64,000 nucleotides of DNA from Gammaproteobacteria bacterium (GCA_002684495.1 NYVG01000005.1:1-64000); one strand, 5' to 3'; numbered from the stretch's first letter, positions 1 to 8,855 are shown. The notes: generated by a model from the letters alone, not told the origin. A program made the numbers and translations.

Positions 1-46
1 TAGCCATCAGACTAGCCATCACGATCGCAACTAACTTTCGCATCAT
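1..46 (-). CDS. N-terminal fragment of an exported protein (runs off the window)
   Basis: Reading leftward from position 46 there are two adjacent ATG codons followed by Arg-Lys and a hydrophobic run (MMRKLVAIVMASLMA), the start of a Sec signal peptide. A purine-rich AGAGGAC stretch lies just upstream and would serve as ribosome binding site. The gene starts only 33 bases after the carboxylesterase stop on the same strand, so the two may be co-transcribed. Nothing beyond the leader is visible, so the function is unknown. Translation could begin at 46 or 43. Confidence 0.55.
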   Translation of the reverse strand, partial: MMRKLVAIVMASLMA

Positions 47-79
47 TTGTCCTCTTTTATTGCCATTGATAAGCGTTCT

Positions 80-1711
80 CTAATCCCTAACTTCCACAAT
101 TTGCGCAGCAGCCCGTCGGGCGGCCCACGCTTGTTCTACTAGGCGCATCTGCGGCATGCGCAACTTATTGCCTGCACTGAGCGTTGGACCCAATTCCATA
201 TAATCCTCGCCCTCCGCAGTGAATGCAGGCCAATGCGGCAAATCGGCAACATTGGGGTTCCCTGTTCTAGCGAAGGTACTCCAGATATTCATCATTACAT
301 TAGAAAAGCGGAAGTCTGCGGCGACTGGTTGAGCACCAAACATTGTCAAGTCACCAAATACGTAGCCGATTTCCGCCGCATGAAACGCCTTATAACTGTC
401 GCGCTGTGCAATAGGCGGCCGCCACGTAAAGAAATACAAATAGGCCGGACTTTTTACGGTCTGCATATGTCGCGCCCAGACCCGCATCGGATAAGTAAAG
501 TTGACATCCGTATCGAGGGCCGCCCAACGCTCACCTAAATCCGCAAAGGTAGACGTTGGATAGGCTGTCGCGACCTGATCCCTCACCTCTGGGAGCTGCA
601 CGCTTAAATACCTATCGAAACCCTGCTCGCCTGTCCCATACAGCGGCTCAAAATAGGGCATAAAGACTGTCGACTCGTCCGCATTAGAACCAATGAGCAC
701 AGGAACGTCAGCCTGTTCACCGTTGGCAAAGATCTGTTCCAGCTCTTGCGGAATCACCTCGCCATCGACAATCGGCATGGCTTCAAAGTTGTTTAACGAT
801 GGATCTGCCTGAACAGCAGCAATAATTTGGGCCGCAGGAACTTTTCGTAGCGCGGCGATCGACGCATCCCTACCTTCACCGGCAACCGCAGTAGCTACTT
901 TGGCACCAAATGTTTCGGCGGCAGGGGCAAAAGTTTGCGCTTGGTCGCGTAGCCACAGCGGCCGAAACAGCCCTCCACTTTGGCCTATGGCTTTGTGAAA
1001 AAGACCCTTAGCCAAAGGGCTCGCCTGCAGTAAGGAAACGCTCCAGGAACCTGCAGATTCGCCAAAGATGGTTACGTTATCTGGGTCGCCGCCAAATGCG
1101 CTGATGTTATCGCGGACCCAGGTCAGCGCTTGAATCTGATCGCGCACACCTTGGTTGCCGGAAACGCCCTTGGGGTGCTGTGCGCTCAATTCTTCGTGCG
1201 CCAAATAACCGAATAGTCCTAGCCGATAATTGATGGTGACAAGGACTACGCCTTTCTTGGTCAACTCAACGCCCGGGTAAGCGGCGCCCTCCCCAGTAAT
1301 CAGGGCGCCTCCGTGTATCCAAACCATAACCGGCAATTTTTCATCTGCCGACTCAGCCAGGCTCCAAACGTTCAGGTGCAGACAGTCCTCGTCCATACCC
1401 TGATTAAGCGCCTCACCAAAAAATTCACCCTCTTGGGCGGGTACTTGCATGCATGCCGGCCCGGCCTTACTGGCATCGCGAACACCCGTCCACGGCTCCG
1501 CAGGCTGAGGTGGCCGCCAGCGCAGCTCACCCACGGGCGCTTTAGCGTATGGAATATGAAAAAATTGCTTTAAGCCATCAGCCGAGCGAATGCCCGAGAG
1601 CTCCCCGGTAGACACAGTGACCTGGGCGCTCAACGGTGCGTTTGCATGGGAATAGACTGCGACCAGACCAGTCAAAATCACCAGGATTCCAGCGCAAGAT
1701 CGGTACATCAT
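80..1711 (-). CDS. Secreted carboxylesterase, type B family
   Basis: Hydrolyses carboxylic esters, probably in the periplasm or outside the cell. The N-terminus is a signal peptide of about 24 residues ending near SHANA. The alpha/beta-hydrolase core shows the family signatures: EDCLHLNVW at 108-116, the oxyanion-hole HGG at 133-135, and the nucleophile elbow FGESAG with Ser219. A later His in AFHAAEIGYVFG is the likely catalytic histidine. At 543 residues it is normal length for bacterial type B carboxylesterases (para-nitrobenzyl esterase or cholinesterase-like). The natural substrate cannot be read from the sequence. It is followed on the same strand by another exported protein, which hints at a small secretion-oriented operon. 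Confidence 0.9.
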   Translation of the reverse strand: MMYRSCAGILVILTGLVAVYSHANAPLSAQVTVSTGELSGIRSADGLKQFFHIPYAKAPVGELRWRPPQPAEPWTGVRDASKAGPACMQVPAQEGEFFGEALNQGMDEDCLHLNVWSLAESADEKLPVMVWIHGGALITGEGAAYPGVELTKKGVVLVTINYRLGLFGYLAHEELSAQHPKGVSGNQGVRDQIQALTWVRDNISAFGGDPDNVTIFGESAGSWSVSLLQASPLAKGLFHKAIGQSGGLFRPLWLRDQAQTFAPAAETFGAKVATAVAGEGRDASIAALRKVPAAQIIAAVQADPSLNNFEAMPIVDGEVIPQELEQIFANGEQADVPVLIGSNADESTVFMPYFEPLYGTGEQGFDRYLSVQLPEVRDQVATAYPTSTFADLGERWAALDTDVNFTYPMRVWARHMQTVKSPAYLYFFTWRPPIAQRDSYKAFHAAEIGYVFGDLTMFGAQPVAADFRFSNVMMNIWSTFARTGNPNVADLPHWPAFTAEGEDYMELGPTLSAGNKLRMPQMRLVEQAWAARRAAAQIVEVRD

Positions 1712-1797
1712 TGAAGCCCCCCAATTCCAGACATCCTCCTAATCTACTCCTTTTTATTTGCTGCAGCGACTTTTTGGTTTATCTAAAGTTAACGGTG

Positions 1798-2211
1798 TTA
1801 GGCCGCCTCCGAAGCCCGCACCTGCACCAATAAATCTTGCCAGGCAGTCTCCATTTCCGTGCTCCAATCACTGCCCAGCGAGTCTTTGGCACAATCACGA
1901 ATGATGACAAAAAAGCGCGTAAATAACTCTGCATCCACCTCATAGGCAAGATGATGAGAACGCCAAGCGCCCAGACTAACGAGGTCTAAACGACCCTTCG
2001 ATGCGTAGTCGAGGATTGTCTCCAAGGTTGTCTGAAGCATGGAGCCGCGAACGCCGCCATCCGCATCGAGCACAAATAGCGACTGCACCTCTGGGTGCTG
2101 GCGATACAGTCGCTCGTATATTCGAGTCTGCGGATCTCCCAACTCGCGGACTAGGAATTCCAAAGATGTGGCAATGGCTGACGACATAGGCGTTAGCTTA
2201 ACAGTTTCCAT
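1798..2211 (-). CDS. Globin-like haem protein, single domain
   Basis: A 137-residue all-helical protein that I read as a member of the globin superfamily. The N-terminal half has the E-helix-like pattern YERLYRQHPEVQSLF followed by GSMLQTTLETILDYA. The F-helix region has adjacent histidines at 86-87 (AWRSHHLAYEV), one of which fits the proximal haem ligand. The C-terminal half ends with a W...E...AW...L pattern typical of the G/H helices. It would bind haem and act in O2, NO or redox sensing or detoxification. It is divergent from the CoA-transferase gene on the other side of a gap of about 90 bases. No signal peptide, so cytoplasmic. The family call is by pattern and is moderately secure; the role is unknown. 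Confidence 0.6.
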   Translation of the reverse strand: METVKLTPMSSAIATSLEFLVRELGDPQTRIYERLYRQHPEVQSLFVLDADGGVRGSMLQTTLETILDYASKGRLDLVSLGAWRSHHLAYEVDAELFTRFFVIIRDCAKDSLGSDWSTEMETAWQDLLVQVRASEAA

Positions 2212-2304
2212 CCTCGTGTCGGGAAGGCGCTAGTGTCGCTGATCAATCCCATGCCCAAAGTGAAACTTTGTTGCCCGGTCCTAGGTTACGCTATCCTGCA
2301 CCCT

Positions 2305-3540
2305 ATGAAACATATTTTCTCCGGACTTAAAGTCATCGACTGCGCCACCGTAATCGCCGCACCCACAGCGGCCATGATGCTCGGCGACTTCGGTGCCGAC
2401 GTCATAAAAATTGAGCAGCCCGGCGACGGCGACATGCTACGCATGTTGTCCCATGTCGCGACAACACCCGAAGCCGGAAACGATTGGTTTTGGCAACTCG
2501 ACGGTCGCAACAAACGCGGACTGTGTTTAGACCTTAAACATCCTGACGGTATGGCTGTATTGCAGCGCTTAGTTGCGGAATGTGATGTCTTTATTACCAA
2601 TCACCCTGCTAATGTTAGGGATAGCCTTGGGCTGAATTACGCTGATTTAGCGCCACTCAATAAATCCATGATTTATGCCTCGCTGACAGCTTATGGCGAA
2701 GCTGGGCCGGAGCGCGAGCGCAAGGGTTTCGATCAGCTGGCGTATTGGGCTCGTAGCGGACTGATGGATTTGATGCGCGCGCCGGGCACACCACCCACTC
2801 AAGGACTTCCGGGGATGGGCGATCATCCAACAGGTGTAGCGTTATACGCATCGATCGTCACCGCGCTACTGCATCGCGAGCGCACAGGGGAGGGCGGTTT
2901 AGTACATACGTCGCTGTTGGCCAACGGGCTTTGGTCTGCAGCCGGCATCGCCCAGGGCGCCCTAGCCGGTGCTGATATGGCCGAATATCGTGATGACAAT
3001 TTGGTTAACGGGGCGACGATGCGCCCCTACCAGGCCAGCGACGGGCGCTGGCTACAATTTAATATGATCCGCGATGAGGAAACACTGTCGCTATTACTGG
3101 CGGCGTTAGACGCCATAGATTTGCTCGCGGATCCCCGGTTTGGAGATCTGCAGGATATGTGGACTCATCGGCAAGCGTTGGGCGACGAATTACAAACTCG
3201 CATTAGCTCGAAAACATCAGATGAATGGCTAGCGGTCTTTGCGGGCTTTAGTCTACCCGTCAATCGCATAGCCGAAATTGAGGAGCTGGCTACTGACCCC
3301 CAGATTCTTGAAAACAACATGGCAGCACCTCCTGAGGATAAAAGTATCGATGTGCCTATGATCATTAATCACCCGATAAATGTGGAGCATTTGCCTAAGG
3401 TTGGCCCGGTCAGGGCTCCGGCCCAAGGTGAACACTCGCGGCAGATTCTTGGCGAACTGGGTATGACCGACAAAGAAATCGAAACCTTAGTCAACGACGG
3501 CGCGGTGGTGGCTACGCCTTGCTCCAGCGAATTGAGCTAA
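2305..3540 (+). CDS. Family III CoA-transferase (CaiB/BaiF type)
   Basis: Transfers CoA between acyl-CoA and a free carboxylic acid, usually the activation step for a catabolic substrate. The start chosen at 2305 gives MKHIFSGLKVIDCATVIAAP, which matches the usual beginning of the family; an upstream in-frame start at 2233 would add 24 atypical residues. Visible signatures are GADVIKIEQPGDGD at 30-43, the NKRGLCLDLK segment near 69, and GMGDHPTG, where Asp173 corresponds to the nucleophilic aspartate of formyl-CoA transferase. Length is about 411 residues, normal for the family. It heads a plus-strand cluster with a DUF1080 protein, a chorismate-lyase-like protein, a cyclase and an acyl-CoA dehydrogenase. 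The substrate is unknown. Confidence 0.88.
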   Translation: MKHIFSGLKVIDCATVIAAPTAAMMLGDFGADVIKIEQPGDGDMLRMLSHVATTPEAGNDWFWQLDGRNKRGLCLDLKHPDGMAVLQRLVAECDVFITNHPANVRDSLGLNYADLAPLNKSMIYASLTAYGEAGPERERKGFDQLAYWARSGLMDLMRAPGTPPTQGLPGMGDHPTGVALYASIVTALLHRERTGEGGLVHTSLLANGLWSAAGIAQGALAGADMAEYRDDNLVNGATMRPYQASDGRWLQFNMIRDEETLSLLLAALDAIDLLADPRFGDLQDMWTHRQALGDELQTRISSKTSDEWLAVFAGFSLPVNRIAEIEELATDPQILENNMAAPPEDKSIDVPMIINHPINVEHLPKVGPVRAPAQGEHSRQILGELGMTDKEIETLVNDGAVVATPCSSELS

Positions 3541-3548
3541 CGGCAGAC

Positions 3549-4346
3549 ATGGGCACTACTTTGATTTTCTTACGGGCATTCCTAAGTATTTGTTGTGGAT
3601 TTGCAGCGACGTCTGTCGCTTTTGCCGATGACCATCGAAACCCGGCAGCGTGGCAGGAGCTGTTTAACGGCAAGGACCTTGACGCCTGGACGGTGAAGAT
3701 CGCCGGCCAACCGGTTGGTCAGGACAAGTATCAAACCTTTAGAGTCGAAGACGGGCTTTTACAGGTCCGCTATGACAACTATGACGGTTTTGCTGATCAA
3801 TTCGGCCATATTTTTTTTCAGCAGCCCTTTAGTCGCTACGAATTGTTGATCGAATACCGCTTTGTCGGCACCCAGGTTCCTGATGGCCCGGCTTGGGCTC
3901 AGCGCAATAGTGGGGTGATGTTACATGCCCAAAATCCGGCTGCGATGAAGCTCGATCAGGATTTTCCAGTTTCCATCGAAGCGCAATTTTTAGGCGGCCT
4001 TAGCGATAACAAACGTCGTCCAACCGGCAGCGTCTGCACACCCGGTACCGATATCGTGTTAGGAGACAGTCTGGCAAAGCAGCACTGTAGCTATTCCTCC
4101 AGCGCGACCTTTGATGGTGATCAATGGGTGCAGATGCGTATCGTCGTAGACGGAAATCGGGAATTCCAACATCGCATCAACAACGAAGTCGTAATGACCT
4201 ACCGCAGCCCGCAGCTCTCTGCTGGCACAGCGAACGCAAAATCAAATACCCAGCTGGCACTCAGCCAAGGCTTTATTGCCCTGCAAAGTGAGTCCCATCC
4301 AATTGACTTTCGCCGCGTCGCCCTGCGTGCGCTCAATCAAGAATGA
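3549..4346 (+). CDS. Exported DUF1080 (3-keto-disaccharide hydrolase-like) protein
   Basis: Begins at 3549, eight bases after the CoA-transferase stop, and carries a signal peptide (MGTTLIFLRAFLS... cleaved near AFA-DDH), so it is probably periplasmic. The DUF1080 beta-sandwich signatures are clear: WQELFNGKDLDAWTV soon after the signal, the RNSGVMLH motif, and the PVSIEAQFLGG segment. Proteins with this domain bind or cleave modified sugars; several are keto-glycoside hydrolases. No lipobox was seen. It overlaps the next gene by ATGA, which implies translational coupling. A catalytic role is an inference from the family name only. Confidence 0.82.
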   Translation: MGTTLIFLRAFLSICCGFAATSVAFADDHRNPAAWQELFNGKDLDAWTVKIAGQPVGQDKYQTFRVEDGLLQVRYDNYDGFADQFGHIFFQQPFSRYELLIEYRFVGTQVPDGPAWAQRNSGVMLHAQNPAAMKLDQDFPVSIEAQFLGGLSDNKRRPTGSVCTPGTDIVLGDSLAKQHCSYSSSATFDGDQWVQMRIVVDGNREFQHRINNEVVMTYRSPQLSAGTANAKSNTQLALSQGFIALQSESHPIDFRRVALRALNQE

Positions 4347-4867
4347 ACACCCAAAGTAACTCAATACCTGACTTCGTTGATCTTATGACAATGGCCGAAC
4401 TCGCCACCGACGAACCAGACGCTAATCTTCGACCTTGGTCAGAACTAACAGAATCAATGACCGCGGCGGTGGCTCACCATTGTCGTGGGCAAGCCAGTGT
4501 CAGATTGCTTGGAGAAGGCGTCGGTCCGATAAAATGCTGGGAGCAAGATCAACTTTGCACACCGGGTGATATCTACATACGGCACATTGAATTGTCCGTA
4601 GCAGAAGTCCCTCGTCTTATCGCAAGATCCATTGTTGCCGCCGACAGCCCGATAGTTGCACTGATGCAAGGTCTGGGTGAGCGACCGTTGGCGCAGCTGC
4701 TGTTTACAGATCCATTATGGCAGCGCGCGACTCAAACCGTACATTTGCAGGCTCCCACAGATATTCCGGGCCGAGCAGTTTTGTGGTGTCATCAAGCTCA
4801 TCAGCACCAACTGCTGGTAGAAGAGTTTTTTCTGCCGGCGCTACTTCAGCGCCAGCAACCGAACTAA
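4343..4867 (+). CDS. Chorismate lyase (UbiC)-like protein
   Basis: A 174-residue protein with the chorismate pyruvate-lyase pattern: IRHIELS (Arg80) matching the conserved REV.L segment, LIARSIV (Arg95), LGERPLAQLLF at 111-121, and near the C-terminus GRAVLW followed by LLVEEFFLP with Glu160/161. These correspond to the substrate-binding Arg, Arg and Glu of E. coli UbiC, which converts chorismate to 4-hydroxybenzoate and pyruvate, the first committed step to ubiquinone. It overlaps the DUF1080 gene by ATGA and precedes the cyclase by 20 bases. ubiC normally sits beside ubiA; no ubiA is seen here. It could be the cell's only UbiC in an odd place or a specialised paralogue. Confidence 0.68.
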   Translation: MNTQSNSIPDFVDLMTMAELATDEPDANLRPWSELTESMTAAVAHHCRGQASVRLLGEGVGPIKCWEQDQLCTPGDIYIRHIELSVAEVPRLIARSIVAADSPIVALMQGLGERPLAQLLFTDPLWQRATQTVHLQAPTDIPGRAVLWCHQAHQHQLLVEEFFLPALLQRQQPN

Positions 4868-4887
4868 CACACACCAAGGGGGGAGTT

Positions 4888-5661
4888 ATGTCACGGTTCA
4901 TCGATCTATCCGTCGCTATAGACAACAACGAACATTCGGACCATCCGGGTGGAAGCCCCAAAGTGAAATACCAAAACCATGCGGAAACCGCCAACGGGCT
5001 GGCACACTTTTTCCCGGGACTACAGGCCAGCGACTTGCCTGACGGCGAGGGCTGGGCAGTGGAAACTATTACTCTGTCGACCCACAACGGCACCCATATG
5101 GACGCGCCCTGGCATTTCCACTCCACTACAGACTACGGTAAGACCCGGGCACCGAGCATCGACGAAACCCCCCTAGAGTACTGCTTTAAGCCGGGCGTAA
5201 AGCTCGACTTTCGTCACTATGAGGATGGCTATCTCATAGGAGCAGCCGAGATTGAGGAGGAATTGCAGCGCATTGGCCATGACCTGCAGCCGCTAGATAT
5301 CGTCTTGGTCAATACTCGTGCAGGCTCTGTCTTCGGCCAGCCCGGCTACGTCGACGCAGGCTGCGGTATGGGCCGAGAAGCGACCATGTATCTCACCGGG
5401 CGTGGCGTACGAGTAGTCGGCACCGACGGTTGGTCATGGGATGCGCCGTTTAATCATACGGCTAAACGTTGGGCTGAAAATCCCGACCCAGCAATGATTT
5501 GGGAGGGCCACAAAGCTGGACGCGAGATTCCCTATTGGCAAATGGAGAAGCTGCACAATCTTGAAGCGCTACCCGATCACGGTTTTACGGTAGCGTGTTT
5601 TCCGGTCAAGATCACAGCGGCATCGGCAGGTTGGACACGCTGTGTTGCGATCGTGGACTGA
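4888..5661 (+). CDS. Metal-dependent cyclase family protein (kynurenine formamidase-like)
   Basis: Member of the cyclase family that includes kynurenine formamidase and isatin hydrolase: metal-dependent hydrolysis of amide or ring bonds. The hallmark HxGTHxDxPxH is present as HNGTHMDAPWHF (His66, His70, Asp72, His76), which binds the Zn or Mn centre. The start at 4888 is fixed by a very strong ribosome binding site, AAGGGGGGAG, seven bases upstream and by the family-typical opening MSRFIDLS; longer in-frame starts run back into the upstream gene. Length 257 residues, normal. Close spacing places it in the operon with the UbiC-like gene. The substrate is unresolved. Confidence 0.88.
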   Translation: MSRFIDLSVAIDNNEHSDHPGGSPKVKYQNHAETANGLAHFFPGLQASDLPDGEGWAVETITLSTHNGTHMDAPWHFHSTTDYGKTRAPSIDETPLEYCFKPGVKLDFRHYEDGYLIGAAEIEEELQRIGHDLQPLDIVLVNTRAGSVFGQPGYVDAGCGMGREATMYLTGRGVRVVGTDGWSWDAPFNHTAKRWAENPDPAMIWEGHKAGREIPYWQMEKLHNLEALPDHGFTVACFPVKITAASAGWTRCVAIVD

Positions 5662-5789
5662 AGATAGGACAGTCACACCGACACCATCAGAAAATTTATC
5701 GCAAGGCAGTTGCGGCATCAGATCGCCCTGACTGAAACCTATTGGCTGGGCTGTAGCCGACCCAGCAGTTCTTTACCAGGAGTACCGCA

Positions 5790-7025
5790 ATGCTCGAGCT
5801 ACCCGAACGCGCGTTGGAAATACGCGATCAAGTAAACGATTTTTTTCAGCGCCGAATCTTGCCAAATCACAGTCTGTGGCTTGAACAAGCTGCGGCAGGA
5901 CAGGCTCAACCTGAAATAGAACAAACTTTGCGTGCCGAAGCCAAAGCCTTAGGGCTTTGGAACATGGCGCTGCCTCGACTGGCCGATGACGAGCCTGGGC
6001 TGCGGCTGTCTAACCTGGAATTTACCGGCGTTGCAGAGGTCTTAGGGCGGCTAGAGTGGGCGTCCCGGGTCTTTAATTGTCACGCCCCCGATGTCCCCAA
6101 TATGGAATTATTGCAGCTGTTCGCCTCCGATGCACAGAAACAGCGCTGGTTATATCCTCTCTTGGAGGGCGATATCGGCTCCGCCTTTGCGATGACCGAG
6201 CCTTATGAAGCGTCATCGGATCCGTCAAACCTCACCACCCGTATTCACCGCGAAGGCGACCAGTACGTGATTAACGGCCGCAAATGGTTTGCGTCTAATG
6301 CGTCGCATGCGAATTGCGAGCTTTTGGTGGTAGTGGGCGTAACGGATCCCGAAGCGTCTCGGTCCAAGCGCCAGTCATTAGTGCTCGTGCCACGCAACAC
6401 CCCAGGCGTGGAAATGGTTCGCGACTTGCCAGTATTCGACCATCGATCGCCAACGAATACCCACCCGGAATTTACCCTAACCGATGTTCGCGTGCCGATA
6501 GCCAATCTTCTCGGAGAGCAGGGTGCGGGTTTTGCCATCGGCCAGGCTCGTCTCGGACCGGCACGCTTACATCATTGCATGCGTGCCATCGGCGAATGTG
6601 AGGTGCTGATTTCGCTAATGGTTCTGCGCAGCCAGGAGCGTTCGACCTTTGGCAAACGCATTGACGAATACTCCTCAACTCAGGCGGCAATAAGCTTTTC
6701 ACGCATAGAACTCGACCAATGCCGGTTACTAGTTCAGCAAGCGGCCCATCTACTCGACACCATGGGTAACAAAGCGGCACGGAAACAGATTTCTATGATC
6801 AAAGTCGCGGTGGCGAACAGCTACCAGAACATCGCCGATCGCGCGATTCAGTTATACGGCGCGCGCGGTGTGACTAACGATACCCCCGCAGCGCGAGCTT
6901 TTGCCAAAGCCCGTGCTTTTCGGATTTACGACGGCCCTGATGAGGTGCATCTACAGACTATAGCCAGATTAGAGGCTGGCGAACAAGAACTTGGGCAAAT
7001 GGTTCATTATCTGTCAGAGCGCTAG
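5790..7025 (+). CDS. Acyl-CoA dehydrogenase, ACAD10/11-like
   Basis: FAD-dependent alpha,beta-dehydrogenation of an acyl-CoA. The 411-residue protein has the three-domain ACAD layout: helical N-terminus, beta domain with FAMTEPYEASSDPSN from 132, INGRKWFASNA near 160, and a C-terminal helical domain with LYGARGVTNDTPAA and the DGPDEVH segment whose Glu fits the catalytic base of the ACAD10/11 subgroup. A GGAG ribosome binding site precedes the ATG. It follows the cyclase after 128 bases, so it may have its own promoter. Its TAG stop overlaps the stop of the convergent SMP-30 gene in the four bases CTAG. Confidence 0.9.
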   Translation: MLELPERALEIRDQVNDFFQRRILPNHSLWLEQAAAGQAQPEIEQTLRAEAKALGLWNMALPRLADDEPGLRLSNLEFTGVAEVLGRLEWASRVFNCHAPDVPNMELLQLFASDAQKQRWLYPLLEGDIGSAFAMTEPYEASSDPSNLTTRIHREGDQYVINGRKWFASNASHANCELLVVVGVTDPEASRSKRQSLVLVPRNTPGVEMVRDLPVFDHRSPTNTHPEFTLTDVRVPIANLLGEQGAGFAIGQARLGPARLHHCMRAIGECEVLISLMVLRSQERSTFGKRIDEYSSTQAAISFSRIELDQCRLLVQQAAHLLDTMGNKAARKQISMIKVAVANSYQNIADRAIQLYGARGVTNDTPAARAFAKARAFRIYDGPDEVHLQTIARLEAGEQELGQMVHYLSER

Positions 7026-8005
7026 CTGTATGGCATGCCCTGAACATCCACATAGAGGCTGTAGATAGACTGCCCACCGGTCATAAACAAACGGGTGCGT
7101 TTAAGGCCGCCGAAGCACAGGTTTGACACGCCCTCCGGCAAATGAATGGCGCCAATTTTATCGCCATCCGGCGCGAAGATTTGTACCCCATCCTGTTCGG
7201 GACCCGCCCACCCGGCACTGCTCCAGACATTACCCAACACATCTACCCGAAAACCGTCAGGCATCGCATCACCCAGATCACAAAAAACAGATCCGGCGCT
7301 GAGGGCTGATCCCCCCTGCACCTTGAACTGGTGGATTTGGCGGGGATACCCCGGTTTGTGCGAGGCCCCGGTGTCGCTGACATACAGGGTGCTGTAATCC
7401 GGAGAAAACGCCAATCCATTGGGTTTTTCCAGAGACTCGTCCACGACACTGGCGTCGCCACTAAGAGGATCAATCCGATAAACCCGAGTGGGCAATTCAA
7501 GCTCACCCTTATGGCCTTCATAATGACCTAAGGTGCCGTACCCCGGGTCGGTAAACCAGATGCCACCGTCCGGGTGCACCACCACATCGTTGGGGGCGTT
7601 CAGTCGCTTGCCGTCATATCGGTCCAGTAATACCGTCAGCGAGCCGTCATATTCGGTACGAGTTACTCGCCTTGTGCCATGTTCACAGGTGACCAATCGA
7701 CCCTGACGATCGCGTGTATTACCGTTTGCGTAGTTCGAGGGATTTCTGAATTCTGCCACCACGCCAGTATCTGCCTGCCACCGCAATAGACGATTATTAG
7801 GAATATCGCTCCACAGCAGAGCATTACTGTCGCCAAACCAAACGGGGCCCTCATTCCATCGCCCACCGACCCAAAGGCGCTCTAACGCGGCACTGCCAGG
7901 AACACACCCGGCAAACCGCTTATCCAGTATTTCTATAGCCGGATCTGGGTAGCGCACAGGCTGGCTCCAATCCCGATTCAATAGTCTGTCCATGGGCCTC
8001 CACAT
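7022..8005 (-). CDS. SMP-30/gluconolactonase family lactonase
   Basis: A six-bladed beta-propeller of 327 residues that hydrolyses sugar or other lactones using a divalent metal. The N-terminal NEGPVWFGDSNALLWSDIPNNRL supplies the conserved first-blade Glu; GKRLNAPNDVVVHPDGGIWFTDPGYG carries the Asn and the following Asp region, and NGLAFSPDYSTLYVSDT carries the later conserved Asn/Asp ligands. No signal peptide, so cytoplasmic. An alternative start at the fifth codon (7993) is possible. The gene is convergent with the acyl-CoA dehydrogenase and divergent from the PhyH gene. Specific substrate unknown. Confidence 0.87.
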   Translation of the reverse strand: MWRPMDRLLNRDWSQPVRYPDPAIEILDKRFAGCVPGSAALERLWVGGRWNEGPVWFGDSNALLWSDIPNNRLLRWQADTGVVAEFRNPSNYANGNTRDRQGRLVTCEHGTRRVTRTEYDGSLTVLLDRYDGKRLNAPNDVVVHPDGGIWFTDPGYGTLGHYEGHKGELELPTRVYRIDPLSGDASVVDESLEKPNGLAFSPDYSTLYVSDTGASHKPGYPRQIHQFKVQGGSALSAGSVFCDLGDAMPDGFRVDVLGNVWSSAGWAGPEQDGVQIFAPDGDKIGAIHLPEGVSNLCFGGLKRTRLFMTGGQSIYSLYVDVQGMPYS

Positions 8006-8099
8006 TGCTCGTCAATAACAATTCAGTTTGTAGACTAAAACTTAGCAAACTCAGCGCCACTGCTATAGTGTTTGGCGCTCTTAAAATAACGGCAGTCCG

Positions 8100-8855
8100 A
8101 TGCTCAGCGACGAAGAAAAGTTCCGGTTTGATCTGGAAGGCTATTTGATTATTCCCGGGGTGCTGTCACTTGCAGAGTGTGCTCAGTTGTCCGAGCTGAG
8201 TGATGCCGCGTGGCCCCAACAGCCTCACGACGGAGCTTTTCGACGGGCTGCCCAAGTAAGTTTGTGGGGTAACAACTTTAGCAATCTTATGGACCATCCG
8301 AAAGTGCTGCCTTATCTGATTGATTTAATCGGGCCGAGAGCGCGACTGGACCACGACTACGCCATCTATATGCAAAGAGGCGCACCCTCCCAGCCAATTC
8401 ACGGTGGACCCATGCGCTATGAAAGTGACCACTGGTATCACTATAACGACGGTGTGATGCGCAACGGTTTGATGGTCGCAACTTGGGTGCTAACAGACGC
8501 CAAGCCTGGGGACGGCGGGTTCGTATGCGTACCCGGCAGTCATAAAACAAACTTTATAAATTTATTACCCGAGGACGCTCAGTCCCAAGACGCTATGCCA
8601 GAGTATGTGCGCCAGCCGGCAGTAAACGCAGGCGATGTGATCTTATTTACCGAGGCTCTGATGCATGGCACCCGAGCTTGGCAGGGCAGCGACGAGCGCC
8701 GGGTCTTACTGTTCAAATACAGCCCACCCCATTCAAGTTGGGCGAAACAGGGCTATGATTTGAATGACTATCCTGATGCGACCGCGCAACAACGACGCCT
8801 CATGGCGCCGCCATCGGTGGAAGATCACGCGAAAGTCATTGATACCAAAAGCTAA
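8100..8855 (+). CDS. Phytanoyl-CoA dioxygenase (PhyH) family oxygenase
   Basis: Fe(II)/2-oxoglutarate hydroxylase of 251 residues. The double-stranded beta-helix core is visible: PIHGGP with His101, WVLTDAKPGDGGFVCVPGSHK at 129-149, and the second-half motif AGDVILFTEALMHGTRAW with His189, followed by Arg200/201 for 2-oxoglutarate binding. The first metal motif here is HGG rather than the canonical HxD, with YHYNDG downstream; this seems to be a subfamily feature rather than decay, but it makes the metal ligation uncertain. It lies upstream of an MFS exporter and could act on the same small molecule; that link is conjecture. Confidence 0.8.
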   Translation: MLSDEEKFRFDLEGYLIIPGVLSLAECAQLSELSDAAWPQQPHDGAFRRAAQVSLWGNNFSNLMDHPKVLPYLIDLIGPRARLDHDYAIYMQRGAPSQPIHGGPMRYESDHWYHYNDGVMRNGLMVATWVLTDAKPGDGGFVCVPGSHKTNFINLLPEDAQSQDAMPEYVRQPAVNAGDVILFTEALMHGTRAWQGSDERRVLLFKYSPPHSSWAKQGYDLNDYPDATAQQRRLMAPPSVEDHAKVIDTKS

